From contig CAVTPU010000001.1 of assembly GCA_963736695.1 (NCBI GenBank), forward strand, positions 1,364,001 through 1,428,000: a stretch of DNA of 64,000 bases, written 5' to 3'. The stretch comes from CAVTPU01 sp963736695 (GTDB lineage: Bacteria > Actinomycetota > Actinomycetes > Mycobacteriales > Micromonosporaceae). Numbering within the stretch: the first letter of the stretch is position 1; each line of letters opens with the position of its first letter. The notes under the pieces were generated by a model. That model saw only the letters and a list, made by a program, of their open reading frames with translations, did no database searches and was not told where the DNA came from. Below, piece by piece: positions 34,342 to 43,526 of the stretch. Both the position numbers and the translations under genes were made by a program.

Positions 34342-36863
34342 ATCTCGCCATCCCCGAGCTCTCCCTCATCGCGCTCGTCGGCATCTCCGGATCGGGCAAG
34401 TCCACCTTTGCCCGGCGGCACTTCCTGCCGACCGAGGTGCTCTCGTCGGATATGTTTCGCGCGATGGTCTCCGACGACGAGAATGACCAGTCGGCGACGA
34501 CGGACGCCTTCGCGGCCCTGCACTATGTCGCAGGGTTGCGACTGCGAGCCGGACGGCGGGTGGTCGTCGACGCCACCAACGTGCAAAAGCACGCCAGAGC
34601 CCAACTGGTGGCGTTGGCGCGCGCACAGGATGTGCTCCCGGTGGCGATCGTGCTCGACACGCCAGAATCGGTCGCATGGCAACGAACCCAGGCCCGCACT
34701 GACCGTGTCTTTGGCCGCAACGTGCTGGCGCGGCAGTCGAACGAGCTGCGTCGCGCGCTGCACCAGTTGAGCCGCGAAGGGTTCCGCAAGGTGCACGTCG
34801 TCACCGACCCCGACGACGTGAGCATCTCCTATGAGAAAGCGTGGAACGACAAGCGCGAGGTCACCGGACCGTTCGACCTCATCGGCGACGTGCACGGATG
34901 CCGCGCCGAGCTGGAGTCGCTTCTGGACAGTCTCGGGTGGACGCTGATTCGCGACGCCGACGGGCGCCCCATCGATGCCCGACATCCGCAGGGTCGACAG
35001 GTCGTCTTCCTCGGTGACCTCGTTGATCGGGGTCCGGACTCCCCCGGCGTGCTGCGGCTGGCGATGGGCATGGTCGAGTCGGGCGCGGCGCTGTGTGTGC
35101 CGGGCAATCACGAGCAGAAACTGCTCCGCAAGTTGCGCGGCCGCAACGTCTCGCTCACCCATGGGCTCGCCGAGACGGTTGAGCAGCTCGCCGCCGAGCC
35201 GCCGGAGTTCGTCGAGCGGGTCGAGCGTTTCATCGATGGACTCGTCAGCCACCTGCGACTCGACGCGGGTCGTCTCGTGGTCGCGCACGCCGGTCTCAAA
35301 GAGGAATATCACGGGCGGGCGTCGGGCCGGGTGCGCAGCTTCTGCCTCTATGGCGAGACGACCGGGGAGACCGACGAGTTTGGCCTGCCGGTGCGTTATC
35401 CGTGGGCACACGACTATCGCGGGGCGGCGATGGTCGTCTATGGCCACGTGCCGACGCCAACGGCCGAGTGGGTGAACAACACCATCTGCCTCGACACCGG
35501 CGCGGTCTTCGGCGGCCGGCTCACCGCGCTGCGTTATCCCGAGAAGGAGCTCGTGAGCGTCGCGGCGGAGAAGACCTATTATGAGCCGGTCCGGCCGCTG
35601 CACCCACCGACGCCGACCCGGGGCGCCCACGACCTCGCCATCGCTGACGTGACCGGGCGTCGGCATTTGCGCACTCCACACGGGACGGTGCTTCTCGACG
35701 AGGAGCAGTCGGCCGCCGCGCTCGAGGTGATGAGTCGATTCGCGATCGATCCGCGCTATCTGTTATGGCTGCCACCCACGATGTCCCCACCCTCCACATC
35801 GGAGCGCGATGGCTTCCTGGAACACCCCGCCGAGGCGTTCGCCGACTATCGGTCGATGGGCGTCGACACGGTGATCTGCGAAGAGAAGCACATGGGCTCG
35901 CGGGCAGTGCTGCTGGTCTGCCAGGACGCCGACCTCGCGGCGACCCGCTTCGGCATCGATGACGGGTCGACCGGATCGATCTATACCCGCACCGGGCGGC
36001 CGTTCTTCGCCGATCCGACGCTCACCGAGGCCCTGCTCGCCCGGGTGCGCGCCGCCGCCGCGCCGGTCTTCGACGAGTTGGAGACCGGTTGGCTGCTGTT
36101 CGACTGCGAGCTGCTGCCCTGGTCAGCGAAGGCCGGTGCGCTGATTCGCACGCAATATGCCGCGGTGGGCGCTTCCGCCCGCGCGGCGCTGCCCGCTGCC
36201 GTGAGCGCGGTCAAGGCCGGGCTGTCGCGCGGACTCGACCTCGCCGATCTGCGGTCCAGCCTCGTCACGCGGGCAAGCGACGCCGAGGCATTCAGCCGCG
36301 CCTATCGCCACTATTGCTGGCCGGTTGACGGGCTCGACGGTCTGCGGATCGCACCGTTCATGCTGCTCGCGTCGGAGGGCGCGGGCCACGCGGGCCGCGA
36401 TCACGGGTGGCATCTGGCGATCTGTGATCGCCTCGCCGCAGCCGACCCTGACCTCATCGGCCGCACCGACCGGCGGATCGTCGACTTGTCCCGCGCCGAC
36501 GACGAGGAGGCCGCGACGCGATGGTGGCTTGAGCTCACCGAGAGCGGCGGAGAGGGCATGGTGATCAAGCCGTACGCGGGACTGGAGCACACCGTCGACG
36601 GCAAACTCGTGCAGCCGGGCATCAAATGCCGGGGTCGGGAATATCTGCGCATCATCTACGGCCCCGACTACACCCAGCCCCGGCACCTCACCCGGCTGCG
36701 CAACCGGGTGTTGCGGCGCAAACGTGACCTCGCGCGCCGGGAACACGGGCTCGGGCTCGCGGCCCTCGACGCGATCGCCGCCGGTGAGCCGCTGTGGCGG
36801 GTGCATCAGCTGGTTTTCGCCGTTCTCGCCCTGGAGTCCGAACCGACCGACCCTCGCCTGTGA
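34338..36863 (+). CDS. pnkp: Pnkp polynucleotide kinase-phosphatase-ligase of RNA repair
   Basis: 841 residues from GTG 34338. Three modules: 5' kinase with GISGSGKS (15-22) and VVDATNVQ; metallophosphoesterase with LIGDVHGC, FLGDLVDRGPDS, VPGNHEQK, VAHAGL and YGHVPTP; and an adenylyltransferase/ligase with active Lys517 in EEKHMGSRA and a late GMVIKPY motif. It heals 2',3'-cyclic phosphate and 5'-OH ends of cut RNA and, with Hen1, seals them. Length and domain order match the family. Operon with hen1, sharing 4 nt. Confidence 0.96.
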   Translation: MNLAIPELSLIALVGISGSGKSTFARRHFLPTEVLSSDMFRAMVSDDENDQSATTDAFAALHYVAGLRLRAGRRVVVDATNVQKHARAQLVALARAQDVLPVAIVLDTPESVAWQRTQARTDRVFGRNVLARQSNELRRALHQLSREGFRKVHVVTDPDDVSISYEKAWNDKREVTGPFDLIGDVHGCRAELESLLDSLGWTLIRDADGRPIDARHPQGRQVVFLGDLVDRGPDSPGVLRLAMGMVESGAALCVPGNHEQKLLRKLRGRNVSLTHGLAETVEQLAAEPPEFVERVERFIDGLVSHLRLDAGRLVVAHAGLKEEYHGRASGRVRSFCLYGETTGETDEFGLPVRYPWAHDYRGAAMVVYGHVPTPTAEWVNNTICLDTGAVFGGRLTALRYPEKELVSVAAEKTYYEPVRPLHPPTPTRGAHDLAIADVTGRRHLRTPHGTVLLDEEQSAAALEVMSRFAIDPRYLLWLPPTMSPPSTSERDGFLEHPAEAFADYRSMGVDTVICEEKHMGSRAVLLVCQDADLAATRFGIDDGSTGSIYTRTGRPFFADPTLTEALLARVRAAAAPVFDELETGWLLFDCELLPWSAKAGALIRTQYAAVGASARAALPAAVSAVKAGLSRGLDLADLRSSLVTRASDAEAFSRAYRHYCWPVDGLDGLRIAPFMLLASEGAGHAGRDHGWHLAICDRLAAADPDLIGRTDRRIVDLSRADDEEAATRWWLELTESGGEGMVIKPYAGLEHTVDGKLVQPGIKCRGREYLRIIYGPDYTQPRHLTRLRNRVLRRKRDLARREHGLGLAALDAIAAGEPLWRVHQLVFAVLALESEPTDPRL

Positions 36864-36961
36864 CCGAGCGTTCCGCTGCTCGCCGTGGGCGGAATATGCT
36901 CATGATCGCGGGGGAACGCGAGGGGTGACGCCGGGTCGCCCGCGAGTGGGGAGGGACGGGC

Positions 36962-39151
36962 GTGCGGACACTCCTCATCGACAACTACGACTCGTTCACC
37001 TATAACCTGCACCAATATCTGGCCGAGGTGGCCGGGGTCGAGCCGCTCGTGGTCACCAACGATGTGGCTTGGACCGACCTGCCCCTCGCCGACGTCGGGG
37101 CGATCGTGATCTCGCCCGGCCCCGGCCGGCCGGATCGCGATCGCGACTTCGGGGTCAGTCGCGAGGCGATCGTGCGTGCCGGACTGTCGCTGCCCGCCGG
37201 AGGCGATGCCTCGGTCGGCCCACCGGTGCTCGGGGTCTGTCTGGGGCATCAGGGCATCGCGCAGCTGAACGATTCGACGGTCGGTTTGGCCCCGCAGCCG
37301 ATGCACGGTCGGGCCAGCGCGGTGCGGCACGACGGATCGGATCTCTTCGCTGGTCTGCCATCGCCGTTGACGGCGGTGCGCTATCACTCGCTCGCGGTCA
37401 CCCGGCTCGGGCCGGATCTCGATGCGACGGCGTGGACCGACGACGGAGTCCTCATGGGCCTTCGACACCGCGAACGTCCACTGTGGGGAGTGCAGTTCCA
37501 TCCCGAGTCGATCGGCAGTGAGCTCGGGCATCATCTGCTCGCCAACTTCGTGCGGCTCGCCGCCGAGTGGTGGCGCGATCACACCAGACCCGCAGTCACG
37601 ACACGAACAGCAGACCCTCGACCCGTACGCGCGAATCTTGGCGCACTGGTTGCCAGCCCCTATCGGGTGCACGTGCGCACTCTGTCGTCGATGCCCGACC
37701 CCGAGGCGGCCTATCGGGCGCTCTTCGGCACCGCGCGGCACAGTTTCTGGCTCGACAGCAGCGCCGTTGTGCCAGGCCTGTCGAGGTTCTCCCTCATGGG
37801 CGACGGCAACGGGCCACTCGCCGAGTTCGTCACCTATCGCGTCGACAGTGCGACGGTCACCGTGACGCGCGCCGATGGGGCCTCTCGGCAGATCCGGACG
37901 GGCCTGTTCGACTATCTCGATGCCACGCTGCGGCGGCGCGCGACACCGGTGCCGGCGGACTCACCGACGGAGTTCAACCTCGGTTATGTGGGTTATCTCG
38001 GCTATGAACTCAAGGCGCAGACCGGCGGGTCCGCCGCGCACCGTGCGGCGACACCCGACGCCGCGCTCGTCTTCGCCGATCGCATTCTCGTCCTCGATCA
38101 CGATACGGGTCTCAGTCATCTGCTCGCGTTGTCGCCGGCCGACGGCGATGACAGCTCGACGCTCGACTGGCTCGACACGACCGAGCGGCGACTGCTCGAC
38201 CTTCCGGCCCGACCGCCGGGTTCGCCGCCGCCGGGTTCGTCGCCAACGGTTCGCCCGATCGCCGCGGACATGACCGATCCGCGGTTGTGTGGGCGGCTCG
38301 ACCCGCGCCATGACGAGTCGCGCTATCTCACGCTCATCGACGAGTGCCTCCAACAGATCAGGCTGGGCGAGTCCTATCAGGTCTGTCTGACCAACGCGGT
38401 GACCGCCGACGTCGACCTCGATCCGGTGGAGGCTTTCCGACATCTGCGCGACGCCAGCCCGGTCCCCTATGGGGCACTGTTGCGTTTCCCAGACTGCGCG
38501 GTGCTCAGCGCCTCGCCGGAGCGTCACCTGCGGATCGGGGTCGACCGGTGGGTCGAGTCCAGACCCATCAAGGGGACCCGCGCTCGGGGCGCCGCGGAGG
38601 CCGTTGACGTCGCGCTCCGCGCCGACCTGCTCAGCCACGAGAAGGACCGCGCCGAAAACCTCATGATCGTCGACCTTGTCCGAAACGATCTCAACCGAGT
38701 CTGCGATGCGGGTTCCGTTCACGTGCCCGCGCTCTTCGCGGTGGAGACCTATCCGCTCGTCCATCATCTTGTCTCCACCATTCGGGGGCGACTGCGGCCA
38801 GACAAGTCCACTATGGAGTGCGTGCGGGCGGCGTTTCCCGGTGGATCGATGACGGGCGCACCGAAGATCCGTACCATGGAGATCATCGATCGGTTGGAGG
38901 GTGGTCCGCGCGGCGTCTATGCCGGGTCGCTCGGCTGGTTCGGACTCAGCGGCGCAGCCGACCTCAGCATCATCATCCGGACCCTGGTCTCGACTCCGGG
39001 CTCGGTCAGTTTCGGCGTGGGCGGCGCCATCGTGGCGCTGTCCGAACCCGCCGCCGAATGGGCGGAGACGGTGGTGAAGTCGCGGGCCATGACCACCGCG
39101 CTCGCCGAGGTGGGTCTCGCGGCGAGCGCCAATGCCCCGGTGGCGCGCTGA
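36962..39151 (+). CDS. pabAB: Fused aminodeoxychorismate synthase (PabA-PabB)
   Basis: 729 residues from GTG 36962. The N-terminal amidotransferase has DNYDSFTYNL, GVCLGHQGIA with the nucleophile Cys, and GVQFHPES. A linker near 215-230 leads to the chorismate-binding PabB domain: SYQVCLTNA, SASPERHL, the PIKGTRARG loop, HEKDRAENLMIVDLVRNDL, PGGSMTGAPK and a VGGAIV end. It makes 4-amino-4-deoxychorismate, the p-aminobenzoate precursor for folate or for secondary metabolites. The PIKGT signature favours ADC over anthranilate synthase. It sits between the RNA-repair genes, 98 nt after pnkp, with no obvious functional link. Confidence 0.95.
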   Translation: MRTLLIDNYDSFTYNLHQYLAEVAGVEPLVVTNDVAWTDLPLADVGAIVISPGPGRPDRDRDFGVSREAIVRAGLSLPAGGDASVGPPVLGVCLGHQGIAQLNDSTVGLAPQPMHGRASAVRHDGSDLFAGLPSPLTAVRYHSLAVTRLGPDLDATAWTDDGVLMGLRHRERPLWGVQFHPESIGSELGHHLLANFVRLAAEWWRDHTRPAVTTRTADPRPVRANLGALVASPYRVHVRTLSSMPDPEAAYRALFGTARHSFWLDSSAVVPGLSRFSLMGDGNGPLAEFVTYRVDSATVTVTRADGASRQIRTGLFDYLDATLRRRATPVPADSPTEFNLGYVGYLGYELKAQTGGSAAHRAATPDAALVFADRILVLDHDTGLSHLLALSPADGDDSSTLDWLDTTERRLLDLPARPPGSPPPGSSPTVRPIAADMTDPRLCGRLDPRHDESRYLTLIDECLQQIRLGESYQVCLTNAVTADVDLDPVEAFRHLRDASPVPYGALLRFPDCAVLSASPERHLRIGVDRWVESRPIKGTRARGAAEAVDVALRADLLSHEKDRAENLMIVDLVRNDLNRVCDAGSVHVPALFAVETYPLVHHLVSTIRGRLRPDKSTMECVRAAFPGGSMTGAPKIRTMEIIDRLEGGPRGVYAGSLGWFGLSGAADLSIIIRTLVSTPGSVSFGVGGAIVALSEPAAEWAETVVKSRAMTTALAEVGLAASANAPVAR

Positions 39152-39248
39152 TCCGCCCACGAAAGGCGTTGCCGGGTGGACATCCTGCCCCTACGGTGAG
39201 GGGCGCCACGGCGTGACAGCGACCGGGAATCGCCAGAAGGGTAAGCCG

Positions 39249-40454
39249 ATGAGTTCCTATACGTTGCTCGCCGACACGCGGGCTCCGGTCAAGGTCTGGA
39301 CCGACCTCTCCGGAGTGGAGCATGAGGCGGCGAAACAGCTACGCAACATCGGTTCCCTGCCTTGGGTCGAGGGTGTCGCCGTGATGCCCGATGTGCACTA
39401 TGGCAAGGGTGCGACGGTCGGCTCGGTGATCGCGATGCGTCAGGCGCTCGCGCCGTCGGCTGTCGGCGTCGACATCGGCTGCGGCATGAGCGCTGTGCGC
39501 ACGTCGTTGACGGCCGCCGCGCTCCCCGACGACTTGTCAGAGTTGCGTCGGCGCATCGAACAGGCCATTCCCGTGGGCTTCGGACTGCACACCGAGCCGG
39601 TCGACCATTCTCGACTGTCCGGTGTGGAGCGTGAGGGATGGGATCGGTTCTGGGCCGGATTCGCCGACCTGCATGAGGGAGTGCACGGTCTGCGTGAACG
39701 CGCCACGCTGCAGATGGGGTCTCTCGGTGGGGGAAACCACTTCATCGAGGTCTGCCTCGAGCAGGGCGGCGAGGACGCCGGTCGGGTCTGGCTGATGCTG
39801 CACTCAGGCTCGCGCAACATCGGCAAGGAGCTCGCCGACCGGCATATCGCGATCGCTCGGGACCTGCCGCACAACGCCGACTTGCCTGACCGCGACCTGT
39901 CCGTCTTCCTGGCCGGCACCGCGGAGATGGCCGCCTATCGGCGTGACCTCTTCTGGGCGCAGGACTTCGCGCGGCGAAACCGGCAGCTGATGATGGCCCT
40001 GCTGTGCCAGGTGGTGCGCGACAACGTCAAGCCCGACGTGGCCTTCGCCGAGCCGATCTCCTGCCACCACAACTACGTCGCCGAAGAGACCTATGGCGGG
40101 GTCGACCTGCTGGTGACCCGCAAGGGCGCCATCCGGGCGGGCCGGGGCGATCTTGGCATCATCCCCGGCTCGATGGGCACGGGGTCCTATATCGTGCGCG
40201 GGCTCGGCAATGAGGAGGCTTATTGCTCGGCGAGCCATGGCGCGGGGCGGCGCATGTCACGCAACCAGGCACGAAAGCATTACACAATCGACGATCTGGC
40301 CCGCCAGACCGCCGGAGTCGAGTGCCGCAAAGACTCTGGCGTCATCGACGAGATTCCCAGCGCCTATAAGAACATCGACGACGTGATCGCCCGCCAGTCC
40401 GACCTCGTCACGGTCGTCGCGCACCTCAAGCAGGTGCTCTGCGTCAAGGGATGA
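39249..40454 (+). CDS. rtcB: RtcB 3'-phosphate RNA ligase
   Basis: 401 residues from ATG 39249 with an AAGGG about 7 nt upstream. Signature blocks: VMPDVHYGKGATVGSV, VDIGCGMSAVRT with the metal Cys, GSLGGGNHFIEV, LHSGSRNIGK, CHHNYVAEE and SMGTGSYIVRG, then CSASHGAGRRMSR holding the His that takes GMP. It joins 3'-phosphate or cyclic phosphate to 5'-OH RNA ends with GTP and Mn. Together with pnkp/hen1 7 kb away it gives two alternative RNA-sealing routes. It ends 7 nt before a convergent TetR gene. Confidence 0.96.
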   Translation: MSSYTLLADTRAPVKVWTDLSGVEHEAAKQLRNIGSLPWVEGVAVMPDVHYGKGATVGSVIAMRQALAPSAVGVDIGCGMSAVRTSLTAAALPDDLSELRRRIEQAIPVGFGLHTEPVDHSRLSGVEREGWDRFWAGFADLHEGVHGLRERATLQMGSLGGGNHFIEVCLEQGGEDAGRVWLMLHSGSRNIGKELADRHIAIARDLPHNADLPDRDLSVFLAGTAEMAAYRRDLFWAQDFARRNRQLMMALLCQVVRDNVKPDVAFAEPISCHHNYVAEETYGGVDLLVTRKGAIRAGRGDLGIIPGSMGTGSYIVRGLGNEEAYCSASHGAGRRMSRNQARKHYTIDDLARQTAGVECRKDSGVIDEIPSAYKNIDDVIARQSDLVTVVAHLKQVLCVKG

Positions 40455-40461
40455 GCCGGCC

Positions 40462-41034
40462 TCAGGGGGCGACTGAGGCGTCGACCAGCACTCGGGCGGC
40501 GGCCTGCGCGGCGAGCGGCGCCGCAGGGTCGCCGTCGAGCACGCCGTTGGCGAGCCCGCCGTCGAGGATCTGGCTCAGCTGACGGGCGAGCAGGTCGGGG
40601 TCGGCGGCGCCGGCCCGCCGGGCGAGATCGGTGATCCATGCCCGCACGACCGTCTTGTGTTCGACGGTGCGGGCGTGGACCTCGCTGCCCGGTTCTGACT
40701 CGGCGGCCGCGTTGATGAAGGCGCATCCGTGATAACCCGGCCGCCGGCAGGCCGACCGAAGTGCGTCGAACATGCCGACAAGCTGGTCGCCGGGTCGGTC
40801 ACCAGCGGCGCGGGCGGCGGTGCGCAGCTGGGCGAACCAGGCCTGGTCGACCTTGTCGAGATAGGCGAGGACCAGGTCGTTCTTGCGCGGAAAGTGCTTG
40901 TAGAGGGTGGCCTTCGCAACCCCGGATTCGGCGATCACCGTATCGACACCGACTCCGCGCGGACCGTGGGCGTAGAACAGCCGAAACGCGGTCTCGAGGA
41001 TGCGTTCTCTCGCCGGCTGACGGGCCTGCTCCAT
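40462..41034 (-). CDS. TetR-family regulator of the 41260 reductase gene
   Basis: 190 residues from ATG 41034. HTH: RERILETAFRLFYAHGPRGVGVDTVIAESGVAKATLYKHF. The C-terminal domain has a GCAFINAAAE segment typical of the YxaF/TetR_C group. A TGTCTGT half-site (41083-41089) upstream of its start and a full palindrome at 41158-41177 before the divergent reductase gene suggest that it represses both. The ligand is unknown. Confidence 0.9.
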   Translation of the reverse strand: MEQARQPARERILETAFRLFYAHGPRGVGVDTVIAESGVAKATLYKHFPRKNDLVLAYLDKVDQAWFAQLRTAARAAGDRPGDQLVGMFDALRSACRRPGYHGCAFINAAAESEPGSEVHARTVEHKTVVRAWITDLARRAGAADPDLLARQLSQILDGGLANGVLDGDPAAPLAAQAAARVLVDASVAP

Positions 41035-41157
41035 CGCTGTCCACCTCCGGTCGCGGGACTCGGTCAGGCAATCATACGGACTTGTCTGTCTGAGTCGCAC
41101 GCTGGTGATTCCGGGTGGGGCGCTGAAGGTTGCCGGCAGTCGGTGCGCCAGTCTCTC

Positions 41158-41177
41158 AACAGACAGACCTGTCTGTT
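41158..41177. promoter_or_regulatory. TetR operator, 9-bp perfect inverted repeat
   Basis: AACAGACAG (41158-41166) and CTGTCTGTT (41169-41177) flank two bases. The site lies in the divergent gap between the TetR gene and the reductase gene, and its core half-site recurs at 41083-41089 nearer the TetR start. Confidence 0.7.
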
Positions 41178-41259
41178 AGTCTCTCGACGATAGGCATCGC
41201 CGACCACACGGCCGACGATGGACGTGGGTCACCACACAACACGCACGCGAGGAGTCACC

Positions 41260-41940
41260 ATGAAGGTCACCGTGTTGGGCACCGGAACGGTCGGTAGGGC
41301 TCTCGCCGACCGGCTCGCCGAGCTGGGCCACGAAGTCACGGTCGCGACCCGCGACGTCACCGCGACCATGGCGCACACCGACCCGGACGGCATGGGCATC
41401 CCGCCCTACCGGGTGTGGGCCGACGCGCATCCCGCGATCAGCCTCGTGCCGTTCGCTGGCTCACTCGTCGGCGCCGACCTGGTCGTCAACGCCACCTCGG
41501 GGTCAGCCTCGATCGCCGCACTCACCGAAGCCGGCGCCGCACAGCAGGCCGGCACGGTCCTGCTCGACATCGCCAACCCGCTCGACTTCTCGAACGGTTT
41601 TCCGCCCACCCTCTTCGTCGACAACACCGACTCGCTCGGAGAACGCATCCAGGCCGCCTTCCCCGGAGTCGCGGTCGTCAAAGCGCTCAACACCCTCGCC
41701 GCCGACCTCATGGTGCACCCTCGACAGCTCGCCGACGGCGCCCACAGCGTCTTCGTCGCTGGCGACGACGCTGGCGCTAAGAAGATGGTCACCGAACTGC
41801 TGCGAAGCTTCGGGCACACCGACATCATCGACGTCGGCGACATCGCCTCGGCGCGGGGCACCGAAATGTTGCTGCCGATCTGGTTGCGCCTGATGAACTC
41901 GCTCGGCACTCAGCTGTTCAATTTCAAGGTCGTGCGCTAA
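41260..41940 (+). CDS. NAD(P)-binding oxidoreductase of the NPF/F420-reductase-like family
   Basis: 226 residues from ATG 41260, with GAGGAG 5 nt upstream. Rossmann start VTVLGTGTVGRALADRLAELGH with VTVATRD as the second strand. Further on come DLVVNATSGSAS, LDIANPLDF and KALNTLAADLMV, as in NADPH:F420 reductase-like and related predicted dinucleotide-binding proteins. No separate catalytic domain is fused. Divergent from a TetR repressor, so it is an inducible reductase; the substrate is not known. A hairpin follows 31 nt after the stop. Confidence 0.88.
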   Translation: MKVTVLGTGTVGRALADRLAELGHEVTVATRDVTATMAHTDPDGMGIPPYRVWADAHPAISLVPFAGSLVGADLVVNATSGSASIAALTEAGAAQQAGTVLLDIANPLDFSNGFPPTLFVDNTDSLGERIQAAFPGVAVVKALNTLAADLMVHPRQLADGAHSVFVAGDDAGAKKMVTELLRSFGHTDIIDVGDIASARGTEMLLPIWLRLMNSLGTQLFNFKVVR

Positions 41941-41970
41941 CACGCGCGATCGACAGCCACGCGGGCCGCG

Positions 41971-41992
41971 ACGGCGGTCAGCCCACCGCCGT
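41971..41992. terminator. Bidirectional terminator between reductase and RNase H genes
   Basis: ACGGCGGT (41971-41978) pairs perfectly with ACCGCCGT (41985-41992) around a 6-nt loop, between two convergent stop codons. Confidence 0.55.
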
Positions 41993-42474
41993 TAGCCCAC
42001 CGCAGCGAGCAGCGCCGCTTCGAGGCCCGCGTTGGCGAGTCGGTCCGCCCGCTCGTTGCCCTCGTGACCGGCGTGCCCCTTCACCCAGTGCCAGTGCACC
42101 TCGTGAGAGCTCACCGCCGAGTCGAGGCGCCGCCAAAGGTCGGCGTTCTTGACCGGCTGCTTGTCGGAGGTGCGCCAGCCGTTGCGCTTCCAGCGGGGCA
42201 TCCAGCTGATGATCCCGTTGCGCACATAGGTGCTGTCGGTGTGCAGGTCGACGACCGCCTCGCGGGTCAGGCACTCCAACGCCTGGATGGCCGCCATGAG
42301 TTCCATGCGGTTGTTGGTGGTGTCCGCCGCCTCGCCACCGCAGATCTCGCGCTCGCGGTCGCCGTAGCGCAGCACCGCACCCCACCCGCCCGGGCCGGGA
42401 TTTCCCCTGCACGCGCCATCGGTATAGATCTCCACCGCCGTCGTCGGCTCCCGGTCAGTCACGCTCCACAACAT
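41992..42474 (-). CDS. rnhA: Ribonuclease HI
   Basis: 160 residues if started at ATG 42474; GTG 42462 four codons later is equally possible. The four catalytic acids are seen in context: Asp in YTDGACRGNPGPGGWG, Glu in TNNRMELMAAIQAL, Asp in LHTDSTYVRNGI and the late Asp in GNERADRLA, plus the KGHAGHEGNE His loop. It removes RNA from RNA-DNA hybrids. Length is normal for bacterial RNase HI. Monocistronic, between hairpins. Confidence 0.96.
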   Translation of the reverse strand: MLWSVTDREPTTAVEIYTDGACRGNPGPGGWGAVLRYGDREREICGGEAADTTNNRMELMAAIQALECLTREAVVDLHTDSTYVRNGIISWMPRWKRNGWRTSDKQPVKNADLWRRLDSAVSSHEVHWHWVKGHAGHEGNERADRLANAGLEAALLAAVG

Positions 42475-42534
42475 ACCGGCATGAGCCGACTGCGCCGCGA
42501 ACTGCGGTGCTGGGATTCCACAGTGCTGGGAAGA

Positions 42535-42577
42535 GCGCGCGACGGCCGGGGTTAGCCACCAGCCGACCGTCGCGCGC
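42535..42577 (-). terminator. Hairpin downstream of the VOC-family gene
   Basis: An 11-bp perfect stem, GCGCGCGACGG (42535-42545) and CCGTCGCGCGC (42567-42577), with a 21-nt loop, 59 nt past the stop of the minus-strand VOC gene. Confidence 0.55.
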
Positions 42578-42635
42578 GTTCTTGTCGGATCCGCCCGTAC
42601 GATTTCGTAGCTCAGACGTCGCGGGCGGACCAGCC

Positions 42636-43418
42636 TCACGGCTGAAAGTCGGGATTCATCGTGATGACGCAGAAGCTCGCGCCCTGAGGATCGGAGAGCA
42701 CGGCGAAGCGTCCCGCGGGAATGTCCGCCGGCGCCATGTCGATCGTGCCGCCGAGCGCCCCGGCCAACGCGACCGTCTCGTCACAGTTGTCGACGAGGAA
42801 ATAGTCCGTCCAGTGGCTGGGCATATCGCCGGGCCAGTCCGGAGCGATCTCCATCATGCCCGCGGCGGGTTTGCCGCCGACCCGATAGGTCGTGTAGGTC
42901 ACCTCACCCTGAGGCCCCGGGTGTCGAGCGTCGGTCGCGGTCCAGTCGAAGACCGCGTGATAGAAGTCCTTGGCTCCGGCCGGGTCCCGGGTAAGCAGCT
43001 CCGCCCAGCCGAAGAAACCGGGCTTGCCGAACTCCTCACCGCCGGCCATCCGGCCCGCTTGCCACACCGAGAAGACGGCTCCGGTGTGATCGGTGAAGAC
43101 CGCCATGCTCCCCAGGTCCTTGAGTGCCATCGGCGGGACGAGCACTTTGCCGCCGGCGTTCTCGACCGCGTGGGCGGTCGTGGCGGCGTCGGCGGTGGCG
43201 ATCGCGGTTGTCCATGCCACCGGCTGGTCGGGGCTCATGCGCTGACCAGCTCCCGCGGTGGGTTTGCCGTCCTTGGAGAAGGTCACATATCCCTGTGCCT
43301 CCGGGTCGGGCATGACCTCGGCGGTCCACCCGAACAGGCGCGTGTAGAAGTCGCGAGCCGCATCGAGGTCAGTCGTGATCAAGTCGACCCAGCACGGCAT
43401 TCCAGATGGGTTAGCCAT
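42636..43418 (-). CDS. Two-domain VOC/glyoxalase-superfamily protein
   Basis: 260 residues from ATG 43418. Two vicinal-oxygen-chelate repeats: first with MPCWVDLITTDLDAARDFYTRLFGW, second with FGWAELLTRDPAGAKDFYHAVFDW. Each ends in a DP/T-G/Q-A-x-F-x-V strand. This is the layout of the CFP32-like proteins of actinobacteria (antibiotic-resistance or hydroxylase-like annotations), none with a proven substrate here. Upstream on the minus strand, a hairpin separates it from the metallo-beta-lactamase gene. Confidence 0.88.
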   Translation of the reverse strand: MANPSGMPCWVDLITTDLDAARDFYTRLFGWTAEVMPDPEAQGYVTFSKDGKPTAGAGQRMSPDQPVAWTTAIATADAATTAHAVENAGGKVLVPPMALKDLGSMAVFTDHTGAVFSVWQAGRMAGGEEFGKPGFFGWAELLTRDPAGAKDFYHAVFDWTATDARHPGPQGEVTYTTYRVGGKPAAGMMEIAPDWPGDMPSHWTDYFLVDNCDETVALAGALGGTIDMAPADIPAGRFAVLSDPQGASFCVITMNPDFQP

Positions 43419-43440
43419 AACTCCATCGTGCACCGGCGTG

Positions 43441-43470
43441 TGGGATGGCGCCGGCGTTGGCGCCATCCCA
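43441..43470 (-). terminator. Terminator of the mscR operon
   Basis: A perfect 12-bp stem, TGGGATGGCGCC (43441-43452) and GGCGCCATCCCA (43459-43470), with a 6-nt loop, 57 nt downstream of the metallo-beta-lactamase stop on the minus strand and just upstream of the VOC gene start. Confidence 0.7.
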
Positions 43471-43526
43471 CCCCCACGAAAATTGCGACTTCCCGCCACG
43501 TGGGGCCCGTCGCGGCACGACCGAGC

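Noticed and set aside
34323..35681. Minus-strand frame of 452 codons opposite pnkp
   Set aside because: Antisense shadow of a clear Pnkp reading frame.
36962..39151. pabAB as part of an antibiotic cluster using p-aminobenzoate
   Set aside because: It lies 10 kb from the biosynthetic cluster, among RNA-repair genes, with no PABA-using enzyme nearby; folate supply is the simpler view.
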